A stretch of 61,547 bases of DNA from JBBSNV01 sp964458605 (GTDB lineage: Bacteria; Pseudomonadota; Alphaproteobacteria; Reyranellales; JAQSWP01), in assembly GCA_964458605.1 (NCBI GenBank), contig CAYWLS010000026.1:1-61547 (forward strand), given 5' to 3'. Every line of letters begins with the position of its first letter. The first letter of the stretch is position 1. The notes beneath the pieces are model-generated. The model was given only the letters and a program-made list of their open reading frames with translations, was not told where the DNA came from and did not search any database. This document shows positions 9,537 through 18,436 of this stretch, piece after piece. The translations under genes and the position numbers were made by a program.

Positions 9537-10922
9537 TTGACCGCCCAGAGCGGAAGCCCGGCGACGCCGACCAAACCCTTGAGCCTGTGGCGCCTGGCGG
9601 CCTATTCGGCGCTGCAGCTGCCGATGGCCATGGCGGCCCTGCCCATCGTCCTCAACGTGTCGCATTTCTACGGCAAGCAATTCGCCGTCGATCTCGAGTT
9701 GCTGGGCGCCATCTTCCTGTTCACCCGCGCGCTGGATGCGGTTCAGGATCCGGTACTGGGCTATTTTTCCGACAAACTGACCCATCGCCGCGACGGCCGG
9801 ATGAAGATGGCGATCGTCTCGGTGCCGATCCTGGCGCTGGGCTTCTATGGCGTGTTCGCGCCGCCCGATCTGCAGCCCAGCGCGCTGCTGGTCTACCTCA
9901 CCATCATGCTGGTGATCGCCCATTTCGGCTATTCCGGCATCACCATCAGCTACCAGGCGCTGGGCGCGGAGTTGAGCTACGACTATCACGAGCGAACGCG
10001 CGTGACGGTGACCCGCGAGGTATTCGGCATCGCCGGCCTGCTGCTGGGCTCGGCCCTGCCGGTCATGCTGACCAGCAAGTTGGGCGAAGTCGACGGCTAC
10101 AAGACGCTGGCGCTGTGGTTCATCCCGATCCTGATCATTCCCTCGATCGTGGTGTGGTTCTTCTCGCCGCGCGCGGTGACGCCGCCGGTGGTGCAGCACA
10201 ACACGGGCTCGTTCATCCGCGATTTCGCCGCCCCGGTGCGCAATCGTCGCTTCCGCCTGCTGCTGACCGTCTATCTGGTCAACGGCACGTCGGTCGCGAT
10301 CGCCGCCTCGGTGGTGCTGTTCTTCATCGACGACGTGGTCGGCTCCAGCCAGAACGTGACTTGGTTCATCCTGACCTATTTCGGCGCCGGCGTGGCCAGC
10401 GTGCCGGCCTGGCTGTGGGTGGCGCGGCGCAGCAGCAAGTCGTTCGCCTGGCTGTGCGGCGTGGTGATGAGCGCGATCGGCCTGCTGTGCGCCGGCTTCC
10501 TGGGCCAGGGCGATGTGGTGCCCTATCTGTTCATCTGCGCCCTGGCCGGGTTCGGCCTCGGCTCCGATTACGGCCTGCCGCCGGCCATCCTGGCCGACGT
10601 CATCCACAACGAGGTTTCCGACAGCCAGGGCGAATCGGGCAAATATTTCGGCCTGTGGGCCATGGCCACCAAGCTGATGACCGCGATCGGCGGCGGCATT
10701 GCCCTGCCGCTGCTGGCCGTCATGGGCTACACGCCCAACGCGCCCAGCCCCACCTGGCCGCTGCTGGTCACCTATGGCTTGCTGCCGGCGGCAGTCAAAG
10801 TGGGCTCCGGCTTCCTGCTCTGGTACATCCAGGTCGAGGCCAACCGGCCGGCGGTGCGCGAGCAGATCCTGGGCGCCCGCGCCCAGCACAAGCCGATCAT
10901 CCACAAGCCCGGCGCCCACTGA
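9537..10922 (+). CDS. MFS transporter, GPH (MelB-like) type, TTG start
   Basis: This 461-residue, roughly 12-span transporter has the glycoside-pentoside-hexuronide cation symporter signature. The pattern DAVQDPVLGYFSDKLTHRRDGRMK lies in the loop after helix 2, and a matching GSDYGLPPAILADVI lies in the second half. I chose TTG at 9537 because GAAAGG stands 6 nt upstream and the protein then begins TAQSGSPATPTKPLSLWRLAAY, with no better ATG. GPH-type transporters recur in cfa/DUF1365 clusters, including the sigmaE regulon of Rhodobacter, so a lipid-related or lysolipid-type substrate is more likely than a sugar. The substrate is unknown. Confidence 0.88.
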   Translation: MTAQSGSPATPTKPLSLWRLAAYSALQLPMAMAALPIVLNVSHFYGKQFAVDLELLGAIFLFTRALDAVQDPVLGYFSDKLTHRRDGRMKMAIVSVPILALGFYGVFAPPDLQPSALLVYLTIMLVIAHFGYSGITISYQALGAELSYDYHERTRVTVTREVFGIAGLLLGSALPVMLTSKLGEVDGYKTLALWFIPILIIPSIVVWFFSPRAVTPPVVQHNTGSFIRDFAAPVRNRRFRLLLTVYLVNGTSVAIAASVVLFFIDDVVGSSQNVTWFILTYFGAGVASVPAWLWVARRSSKSFAWLCGVVMSAIGLLCAGFLGQGDVVPYLFICALAGFGLGSDYGLPPAILADVIHNEVSDSQGESGKYFGLWAMATKLMTAIGGGIALPLLAVMGYTPNAPSPTWPLLVTYGLLPAAVKVGSGFLLWYIQVEANRPAVREQILGARAQHKPIIHKPGAH

Positions 10923-10954
10923 CCCGACGCCGGCGCCGCGGCGTATAATCGGCC

Positions 10955-11716
10955 ATGAACGGATTCGACGGCAAACGCGTCTGGCTCACCGGCGCCTCTA
11001 GCGGCATCGGCGCGGCGACCGCCCGCGCCCTGGCCCAGGCCGGCGCGCGCCTGGCCGTCTCGGCGCGCTCGGCCGCTTCGCTGCAGCAATTGGTCGGCGA
11101 ACTGCCCGGCGCCGGCCATCTGGCCATGCCGCTCGACATCGCCGATGCCGCGACGGTCGAGGCCGCCGTGCAGCGGCTGCTGGCCGATTGGGGCGGCATC
11201 GATCTGGCCGTGCTCGCCGCCGGCGCCTACCGGCCGATGCGCGGCTTCGAACTCGATCTCGGCGCCGCGCGCGGCATGATCGAGACCAACCTGATCGGCA
11301 CCCTGAACTGCGTGGCGGCGATCGCCGCGCCCATGCTGCAGGCGGGAAGCGGACACATCGCCATCGTCGCCAGCGTCGCGGGCTATCGCGGCCTGCCCAA
11401 GGCCGCGGCCTACGGTCCGACCAAAGCGGCGCTGATCAACCTGGCGGAAAGCCTGCGCCTGGACCTCGGCCCGCGCGGCATCAAGGTGCAGGTGATCAAC
11501 CCCGGCTTCGTCAAGACGCCGCTCACCGACCGGAACGATTTCAGGATGCCGGCGCTGATCTCGTCCGAACAGGCGGCAGGGGCGATCCTGCGCGGCCTGA
11601 CGTCGTCGCGCTTCGAGATTCATTTCCCCCACCGCTTCACCAGCGTGCTGAAGCTGCTGCGGCTGCTGCCCTATGGCCTGTATTTCCCGCTGATCCGCCG
11701 CGCCACCGGCCTGTAG
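10955..11716 (+). CDS. Short-chain dehydrogenase/reductase (SDR)
   Basis: This 253-residue classical SDR has the nucleotide-binding TGASSGIG motif at residues 12-19. The catalytic Ser-Tyr-Lys arrangement is visible in VASVAGYRGLPKAAAYGPTKAAL. The C-terminal residues (FPHRFTSVLKLLRLLPYGLYF) are hydrophobic and basic, suggesting membrane contact and a lipid-like substrate. It is the last gene of the photolyase-cfa operon, 32 bp after the transporter, and an SDR gene also belongs to the comparable Rhodobacter regulon. It ends 4 bp before the stop of the convergent DUF1501 gene, leaving no room for a separate terminator. Confidence 0.9.
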   Translation: MNGFDGKRVWLTGASSGIGAATARALAQAGARLAVSARSAASLQQLVGELPGAGHLAMPLDIADAATVEAAVQRLLADWGGIDLAVLAAGAYRPMRGFELDLGAARGMIETNLIGTLNCVAAIAAPMLQAGSGHIAIVASVAGYRGLPKAAAYGPTKAALINLAESLRLDLGPRGIKVQVINPGFVKTPLTDRNDFRMPALISSEQAAGAILRGLTSSRFEIHFPHRFTSVLKLLRLLPYGLYFPLIRRATGL

Positions 11717-11720
11717 CGGC

Positions 11721-12917
11721 TCAGACGAAATCGAGCGTCCGGGCGCGGCCGTAGTAAAGGTCGCGCGGCAATCCCCACCAGTTGCGCGCCACCGTGGAAT
11801 AGACGTTGCGGAAGTCGACGGCATATTTCACGTCGCCCTCGCTCAAATCGGTCAGCGAAGGCTGCTGGCCGTAAAGCCCGCCCTTGACCTTGCCGCCCAT
11901 CGCGAACTGCACCGAGGCGGTGCCGTGATCGGTGCCGCCGCTGCCGTTCTCGTTGGCGCGCCGGCCGAACTCGGAATAGGTCATGACCACCACCTTGTCC
12001 CACAGCCCGGCCTTTTTCATGCAGTCGCGGAACGCGGCCAGTCCCTCGCCCAGTTGCGTCAACAGCCGCTCATGGGCCTCGCGCTGGCGCGCATGGGTAT
12101 CGAAACTGCCCAGCGAGACCTTGACCGTGTTGAGCGGCGTGCGCGACAGCATCAGCTTGGCGGCCAGCGTCAGTTCCTGGCCGAACGGCCCTTGCGGCAT
12201 GGCGACCGGCAGTTCGGGCGCATCGCGCATGCGGTCGCGCAGGCTGATCGCGGCGCGATGGATCTCCGCCTGCACGCCCAGCAGGTATCTGATCGCCGGG
12301 TTGCCGCTGCGCTCCGGCCCGATCTGCGCCATGCGATTGGCCTGGGCCACGAACTGGGCGACATCGCGCAGCACGATGCTCTGCATGTGCGGCCCCGATA
12401 CCGGCAGGGTATTGTTGTCGACCACCACCGCGTCGAAACTGAAATTGGCCGGCCGCGAGGTGCCCTCGAAGGCGCGCGCCACCCAGCCTTCGCTCAAGGT
12501 CTCGGCGCTGGCCGAGGCGGTGTCCCAGATTTCGATGGAGCGGAAATGCGAACGGTTGGGCTGCGGGTAGCCCACGCCCTGGATCACGGCCAGGTCCCTG
12601 TCCTGCCACGACGGCATCAGGCCCTTCAGCGCCGGGTGCAGCCCGACATTCTGGTTGAGCTGCATCACCTGGTCGCGCGCGATCGCCAGGCTCGGCCGCA
12701 GCTTGCGATAGCTGGGGTCGTCGTAGGGCACCAGGGTGTTCAGCCCGTCGTTGCCGCCCTGCAACTGCACCAGCAGCAGCACCCGATCCCATTGCGGGCC
12801 GACCGGCGAAGGGGCCGCCAGGGGCGTTCCCGGCGCAGCCAGCAGGGGACGCGCCAGCAGCAGGCCCGAGGCGCCAGCGGCGGCGGCGACGAAACGGCGG
12901 CGGGAAATCCGGATCAC
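11721..12917 (-). CDS. DUF1501 protein with Tat signal
   Basis: This 398-residue exported protein of the DUF1501 family has a sulfatase/phosphatase-like fold and unknown substrate. The N-terminus RISRRRFVAAAAGASGLLLA is a clear twin-arginine signal. Family hallmarks are LLLVQLQGGNDGLNTLVPYDD and, near the end, YSEFGRRANENGSGGTDHGTA, whose Asp, His, Asn and Glu residues probably bind metal. The GTG start at 12917 has GGGAGG 6 nt upstream and sits 11 bp after the DUF1800 stop, so the two are co-expressed. DUF1501 and DUF1800 occur as a pair in many bacteria. This pair is the output end of an ECF sigma operon. Confidence 0.92.
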   Translation of the reverse strand: MIRISRRRFVAAAAGASGLLLARPLLAAPGTPLAAPSPVGPQWDRVLLLVQLQGGNDGLNTLVPYDDPSYRKLRPSLAIARDQVMQLNQNVGLHPALKGLMPSWQDRDLAVIQGVGYPQPNRSHFRSIEIWDTASASAETLSEGWVARAFEGTSRPANFSFDAVVVDNNTLPVSGPHMQSIVLRDVAQFVAQANRMAQIGPERSGNPAIRYLLGVQAEIHRAAISLRDRMRDAPELPVAMPQGPFGQELTLAAKLMLSRTPLNTVKVSLGSFDTHARQREAHERLLTQLGEGLAAFRDCMKKAGLWDKVVVMTYSEFGRRANENGSGGTDHGTASVQFAMGGKVKGGLYGQQPSLTDLSEGDVKYAVDFRNVYSTVARNWWGLPRDLYYGRARTLDFV

Positions 12918-12928
12918 GGCGGCCTCCC

Positions 12929-14434
<1,506 letters not shown>

Positions 14435-14458
14435 GGCAGGTCTCCGCGATGGCAATGG

Positions 14459-15064
14459 CTATTTGGCCGGAGCGGCCGGCGACGGCGTGGCGGAAGGCGG
14501 CAGCGCTGGCGCCGATGGGGTCGGCGGAGCAGCCGGCGGCGGACCGCTGGGGCCACCGGGACCACCCGGACCCCGCGGCCGTCCCGGCCCGGGCCGGTCG
14601 CCGCCCGGATTGACGATGGCGTCGAGCAGCCGGCCTCCGGCGCGTTCGCGCAACCGCTTGCGGAATTCATGGCGCTGCTCGGGAGTGAGGCTGGCGTGGA
14701 AATCGGCGAAGGCGCGCACCATGGCTTTCTGTGCGGTGCCCTGCTCGTCGCCGATCTGGTCGATCAGCTTGTCGATGGCGTCGAAATCGGGTTGCGGCTT
14801 GGCCATCTGGCTCAGCAGTTCGCGCCGCAGCGGCCGAACGTCCTTGCGCATGTCCTCGAACGACTGGCGCACCGTCTTGCGGAACAGATCGAATTTCTCG
14901 CGCTGGGCGCCGTCCAGATGCAAACCCCTGGCTGCCTGCATCACCGGCGCGCGATCGGCGAAGCGATCAGGCGCCTTCCACAGATGCCACAGCACCGCGC
15001 CGGCAATGGCGAGGTTCAAGGTCAACGAGATGGCAAACAGGATCCAGGGCAGTCGGGCGCGCAT
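14459..15064 (-). CDS. Spy/CpxP-like (Metal_resist-type) membrane-anchored periplasmic protein with Gly/Pro tail
   Basis: The product has 201 residues. One N-terminal transmembrane helix (residues about 5-27, LPWILFAISLTLNLAIAGAVLW) is followed by a long helical periplasmic domain containing LTPEQRHEFRKRLRE, the LTxxQ-like motif of Spy/CpxP and CnrR-type sensors. The last 45 or so residues are a low-complexity tail of Gly, Pro and Ala with collagen-like G-P-G runs. Spy/CpxP relatives are periplasmic chaperones or stress sensors. Its position between the anti-sigma factor and DUF1800 suggests that it senses or buffers the stress signal. The ATG follows the anti-sigma stop by 1 nt, indicating translational coupling. 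Confidence 0.75.
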   Translation of the reverse strand: MRARLPWILFAISLTLNLAIAGAVLWHLWKAPDRFADRAPVMQAARGLHLDGAQREKFDLFRKTVRQSFEDMRKDVRPLRRELLSQMAKPQPDFDAIDKLIDQIGDEQGTAQKAMVRAFADFHASLTPEQRHEFRKRLRERAGGRLLDAIVNPGGDRPGPGRPRGPGGPGGPSGPPPAAPPTPSAPALPPSATPSPAAPAK

Positions 15065-15065
15065 G

Positions 15066-15575
15066 TCACAGATCCTCGTTCGAGGACAGCAATCCGCTGT
15101 AGCTGCCGCCATCGTCCCCGAACAAGGATAGGCTCGCGGTCTGCGCTGCCAGGCTATCGCCGAAATCGCCGCCGATCCACAAGCCGGTCGCCACCGCCAC
15201 CATCAGCGACACCCCGACCATCGCCCACTCGGCCGTGCGCCGCCAGCGGGCGAACCCGCCCAGCCAGCCGCCGGACCTGGCCGCAGGCTTGACCCTGGGC
15301 GCGACCAGGGTTCGGGCGCGTACGAACACCCGCTCGCTGGCCGCGGCGTCAGCGTCCAGCGCCGCATCGGGCACCGCCAGCGCCATATCCAGTAGAACAG
15401 GATCGGCCACCAGCGCCGATTCGACCCGGGCGACCAAAGCCTGATCGGCCCGACCGTCCAGCCAGGCGGCCAGATCCAGTGCCGAAACGGACGGCATGGC
15501 CGGGGCCGGCTGGGCAAGCGCCATCGCCTGCCGCCATAGGGCCTTGCCTTCGTCCTTGGTGAATGGGTCGCTCAT
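15066..15575 (-). CDS. Anti-sigma factor, single-span membrane protein
   Basis: This 169-residue protein lies directly downstream of the ECF sigma gene (18-bp gap). Its cytoplasmic part carries SALDLAAWLDGRADQALVARVE, the pattern seen in many anti-sigma factors. One transmembrane helix lies at about residues 115-135, followed by a short acidic periplasmic tail. No zinc-binding HxxxCxxC motif is visible, so it is not a ZAS/ChrR-type redox sensor. It would hold the sigma factor at the membrane until an envelope signal releases it. The role rests on position and architecture. Confidence 0.75.
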   Translation of the reverse strand: MSDPFTKDEGKALWRQAMALAQPAPAMPSVSALDLAAWLDGRADQALVARVESALVADPVLLDMALAVPDAALDADAAASERVFVRARTLVAPRVKPAARSGGWLGGFARWRRTAEWAMVGVSLMVAVATGLWIGGDFGDSLAAQTASLSLFGDDGGSYSGLLSSNEDL

Positions 15576-15593
15576 GGCCTAAATCCTTATCCC

Positions 15594-16184
15594 CTATACG
15601 GTACCGGGCGCCGGTTCATCCCCGTTGCCATCCTCCCGACCGCCTCGTTTTGCGGCGCCGAAATGCTCCCGAAGCCGCAATAGGGCCTTGTGGTGGGTGC
15701 TGCGCACCGTCTGGGCATCGATTCGCAGCAATTTCGCGATATCCGCCACTTCCATATCCCGCTCGTAGAGCAGCTTGATCACCAGCGCCTGGCGTTCGGT
15801 CAACAGGCCCGGCGGGACGATCAGACGCTCATGGCTGGGTTGCTGGACCGACAGGGCCGATTCGGGCACGTCGTCCAGGGCAATGCCGCTGCGCCGTCGC
15901 CGCAGCCAGTCGACCGCGGCGCTGTAGGCGATGACGCCCAGCCAGGTCGAAAGCTTGGCACGGTCGGGATCGAACTCCCGCAGCAGCCTGAAATCGTCCC
16001 GGCACAGCCGCACGAACACTTCCTGGGCGGCATCCAGTACGTCGTCCTGGCCAGGCCGCCCGCCGGCGAAGGCGCGGCGGACCGCCCCGTGAATCACCGG
16101 CGCATAGCGCCGGCAAAACCCGTCCCAGGCCTGCTTGTCGCCTCCGACAAGCGCCTTCAGATCGATGTCCAGCTCGCTATCCAC
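15594..16184 (-). CDS. ECF-family RNA polymerase sigma factor
   Basis: This 196-residue sigma70-family protein has only regions 2 and 4. Region 2 includes DAAQEVFVRLCRDD and the -10 recognition helix STWLGVIAYSAAVDWLRRRR. Region 4 includes LLTERQALVIKLLYERDMEVADIAKLLRI and the helix-turn-helix QTVRSTHHKALLRLRE. It is the first gene of a five-gene minus-strand operon with anti-sigma, Spy-like, DUF1800 and DUF1501 genes, and probably directs its own transcription. It is divergent from the TPP-riboswitch operon. It lies beside the photolyase-cfa operon, but nothing shows that it controls it: the partner is not ChrR-like. Confidence 0.92.
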   Translation of the reverse strand: MDSELDIDLKALVGGDKQAWDGFCRRYAPVIHGAVRRAFAGGRPGQDDVLDAAQEVFVRLCRDDFRLLREFDPDRAKLSTWLGVIAYSAAVDWLRRRRSGIALDDVPESALSVQQPSHERLIVPPGLLTERQALVIKLLYERDMEVADIAKLLRIDAQTVRSTHHKALLRLREHFGAAKRGGREDGNGDEPAPGTV

Positions 16185-16351
16185 CGTTGCGACGCCAATC
16201 CTTTATCGCGGTCGCCGATCGCCCGCCCCTGCTGCAGCGGGAGCGTTTCCAGCCACGACGATTGCGCGCCATCACGTTATACGACCGGCTCCCGCCATTC
16301 ATCCCTCAATCTTACCAAGGGCTTGGCCAGGATCGGGGCGCGCCGGACGGA

Positions 16352-16380
16352 TTGACAGCGGCGACCGCCCCTTCCAAAGT
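16352..16380 (+). promoter_or_regulatory. Candidate housekeeping promoter of the TPP-riboswitch operon
   Basis: A perfect TTGACA (16352-16357) and a weak CAAAGT (16375-16380) are separated by 17 bp. Transcription would begin near 16387, just where the riboswitch aptamer begins, which supports the call despite the poor -10 element. Confidence 0.45.
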
Positions 16381-16387
16381 CGGCCCC

Positions 16388-16464
16388 GGCTGGGGTGCCC
16401 GGCGATGCCGGGCTGAGAGCAGACCCATCGAACCTGATCTGGATCATGCCAGCGCAAGGGAGCC
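16388..16464 (+). ncRNA. TPP riboswitch (THI element)
   Basis: The aptamer is complete. P1 pairs GGCT (16388-16391) with AGCC (16461-16464). P2 pairs GGGT (16393-16396) with ACCC (16423-16426). P3 is a perfect 7-bp hairpin, GCCCGGC-GAT-GCCGGGC (16397-16413), followed by the conserved CTGAGA. The P4/P5 side carries GAACCTGATCTGG and GCCAGCGCAAGGGA, the near-invariant pyrophosphate-sensor sequence, with CTGG (16439-16442) paired to CCAG (16449-16452). The AAGGGAG Shine-Dalgarno of the next gene lies inside the 3' strand of P4/P1, so ligand binding should directly block translation. No separate expression platform or terminator is visible. Confidence 0.96.
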
Positions 16465-16468
16465 CGTC

Positions 16469-17587
16469 ATGTCGATCCGCCTTTCTGCCTGTATTCTTGG
16501 CTGCCTGCTCGGCGTTCTGTCTGGCGCCGGTCAGGCCCAGGCCCAAACCACCCTGCCCGTCCTGGTGCCGATCACCGGCTTCGTGGCGCTGGAAGGCACC
16601 AGTCAGAAGAACGGCGCGCTGCTGGCGCTGAAAGACGCCGAGGCGCGGCTGAAGCTGGCGCCCGACGTGATCGATACCGGCGCCGCGCCGGAGGGCGCCG
16701 TAACCGGCTTCGAACGGGCGCTGGGCGACCGACCGGTGGCAGTGGTGGCGCCGATCCTGGGCACGCAGATGCTGGCGTTGCTGCCGCTGGCCCAGCGCCA
16801 CAAGCTGCCCCTGATCACCATTTCGGGCACCGCCAAGATCACCGAACTGGGCAGCGAGTGGGTGTTCCGGTTCTTTCCCGGCGACGGCACCGTCAAGAAG
16901 GCGCAGGCGCGCTACGCGATCGAGAAGCTGGGCAAGAAGAAGCCGGCGCTGCTCTACCAGACCACGGCCTATGGCCAGTCCGGGCGCGACGAGCTGGCGC
17001 GCCAGTTCGCTGCCCTGGGAACGCCGCTGGTCTACGACGAAGGCCTGTCGACCTCGGTGAAGGACATCCTGCCGGCGCTGGGCAAGGCGATGGCGGCGGG
17101 CGCCGACGTGCTGATCCTGCAGTTGCACGCGCCCAGCACCGCGCTGGCCATCGGCCAGGCGCGCGACGCCGGCATCGTCCTGCCGATCGTCGCCGGCTCG
17201 GCCATGCATCAGCCGGCCACCGCCGCGCTGCTGCAGCCGCAGGAGCTGGCCGGCGTGTGCGCCGAGACCGCCTCCTCGCCCATCTCCGGCGGCAGCGCCG
17301 AAATGAAGCGTTTTGCCGACGACTACCGGCGCCAGTTCGGCGCCGATCCCGATGCCTTCGCCGTGGCGCAATACGACGGCACCACGATGCTGATCGAAGC
17401 GCTGCTGGCCGGCGCCAAGGATGGCGAGGCGGTGCGCGCCTATCTCGCCAGCCACGCCTATAAAGGCCTGGCCATGACCTACCGCTCCGACGGCAAGGGC
17501 AACATGGCCCATGACGCGCAGATCGTCTGCTTCGACGGCAAGACGCGCGTGCCGGCCATCGTCGCGCGCTACCCCGACAGCCCGTAG
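16469..17587 (+). CDS. Periplasmic binding protein of a LIV-type ABC importer under TPP control
   Basis: This 372-residue type I periplasmic binding protein has a signal peptide (MSIRLSACILGCLLGVLSG, cleavage near AQAQ). The mature domain opens with TLPVLVPITGFVALEGTSQKNGALLAL, the Leu/Ile/Val-binding-protein pattern (Peripla_BP_6). I chose ATG 16469 because AAGGGAG, 6 nt upstream, is part of the riboswitch; a longer reading frame upstream would run through the riboswitch and is rejected. Known relatives bind amino acids or amides. Control by a TPP riboswitch predicts instead thiamine or a pyrimidine or thiazole precursor as ligand. The permease genes follow after 3 bp. Confidence 0.88.
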   Translation: MSIRLSACILGCLLGVLSGAGQAQAQTTLPVLVPITGFVALEGTSQKNGALLALKDAEARLKLAPDVIDTGAAPEGAVTGFERALGDRPVAVVAPILGTQMLALLPLAQRHKLPLITISGTAKITELGSEWVFRFFPGDGTVKKAQARYAIEKLGKKKPALLYQTTAYGQSGRDELARQFAALGTPLVYDEGLSTSVKDILPALGKAMAAGADVLILQLHAPSTALAIGQARDAGIVLPIVAGSAMHQPATAALLQPQELAGVCAETASSPISGGSAEMKRFADDYRRQFGADPDAFAVAQYDGTTMLIEALLAGAKDGEAVRAYLASHAYKGLAMTYRSDGKGNMAHDAQIVCFDGKTRVPAIVARYPDSP

Positions 17588-17590
17588 GCC

Positions 17591-18436
17591 ATGACGCAAC
17601 TGGCGCTCGGCACCCTGGCGCTGGCCGCCGGCTACGCGCTGGTGGCGCTGGGCTTCGTGCTGGTGATCAACGCTGTCGGCGCGGTCAATTTCGCCCATGG
17701 CGACCTGGTGATGGCGGGCGGCTTCATCGCGGTGTCGCTGGCCCAGATGCTGCACTGGCCCGGCCTTGCGCTGGCGCCGCTGGTGCTGCTGGCGACCGGC
17801 ACGCTGGGACTGGTGCTGTCCTTGCTGGCCTATTTCCCGCTGCGACGCGGGCCGCCGACCGGGATCTACGTTTCCACCATCGCCGTCGGGCTGCTGCTGC
17901 AGAACGCCGCTCTCAACCTGTTCGGCGCCGCGCCGCAGCGCGGGCCCGGCCTGCTGCCCGGCACCGCGCCTTCCCTGCAGATGCTGGCGACGATCGCGGT
18001 GGCTGCGGCGCTGCTCGGCGGCACGCATCTGCTGCTGCGGCGAACCCAGCTCGGCCGGCGTCTTCGCGCCACGGCCCAGAACCCGCAGATGGCCGAGGCG
18101 ATCGGCATCGACACAAGGGGCATGATCGCCCTCAGCTTCGCGCTGGCCGCGGCGCTGGCCGGCGCGGCCGGGTTGCTGCTGGCGCCGCTGCAGTTCGTCA
18201 CGCCCTACGACGGCGCCAACCTGATCGTGAAGGCCTATATCGCGGTGGTGATCGGCGGCTGGGGCCGGATCGGCGGCGCCGTGCTGGGCGCGCTGGCCAT
18301 CGCCATATTCGAAGTGGCGGTGGCGGCGTTGGTATCGCAGCCGGCGGCCGAAGCGGCGCTCTACGGCGCGCTGCTGCTGGTGCTGTGGCTGCGCCCGCAA
18401 GGCCTGTTCGGGGAACTGGCCGGAGAGCGCGCGTGA
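17591..18436 (+). CDS. LivH-type ABC permease
   Basis: This 281-residue integral membrane protein of the branched-chain amino acid permease family begins with hydrophobic spans (LALGTLALAAGYALVALGFVLVINAVGAV). The conserved NAVGAVNFAHGDLVMAGGFIAV is the LivH signature after the first helix, and GGWGRIGGAVLGALAIAIFE near the C-terminus is the conserved loop that contacts the ATPase. It follows the binding protein by 3 bp and overlaps the next start by GTGA. It is expected to form the channel with the LivM half of the next protein. Confidence 0.9.
   Translation: MTQLALGTLALAAGYALVALGFVLVINAVGAVNFAHGDLVMAGGFIAVSLAQMLHWPGLALAPLVLLATGTLGLVLSLLAYFPLRRGPPTGIYVSTIAVGLLLQNAALNLFGAAPQRGPGLLPGTAPSLQMLATIAVAAALLGGTHLLLRRTQLGRRLRATAQNPQMAEAIGIDTRGMIALSFALAAALAGAAGLLLAPLQFVTPYDGANLIVKAYIAVVIGGWGRIGGAVLGALAIAIFEVAVAALVSQPAAEAALYGALLLVLWLRPQGLFGELAGERA

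Noticed and set aside
8238..10919. Very long open frame on the minus strand opposite cfa and the transporter
   Set aside because: Its translation is rich in Gln, His, Arg and Ala with no domain, and it lies entirely opposite well-recognised genes. This is a codon-bias shadow of GC-rich coding DNA.
15594..16184. The ECF sigma factor as the RpoE-ChrR regulator of the photolyase operon
   Set aside because: The partner anti-sigma is a one-span membrane protein without the zinc and cupin features of ChrR, so the assignment is unsupported despite proximity.
16187..16468. Upstream extension of the TPP-regulated binding protein
   Set aside because: The extension would translate through the riboswitch aptamer; the signal peptide and ribosome site both point to ATG 16469.
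16277..18400. Long minus-strand open frame across the riboswitch operon
   Set aside because: Low-complexity Arg/Gln/His translation opposite the binding protein and LivH; crosses the riboswitch on the wrong strand.
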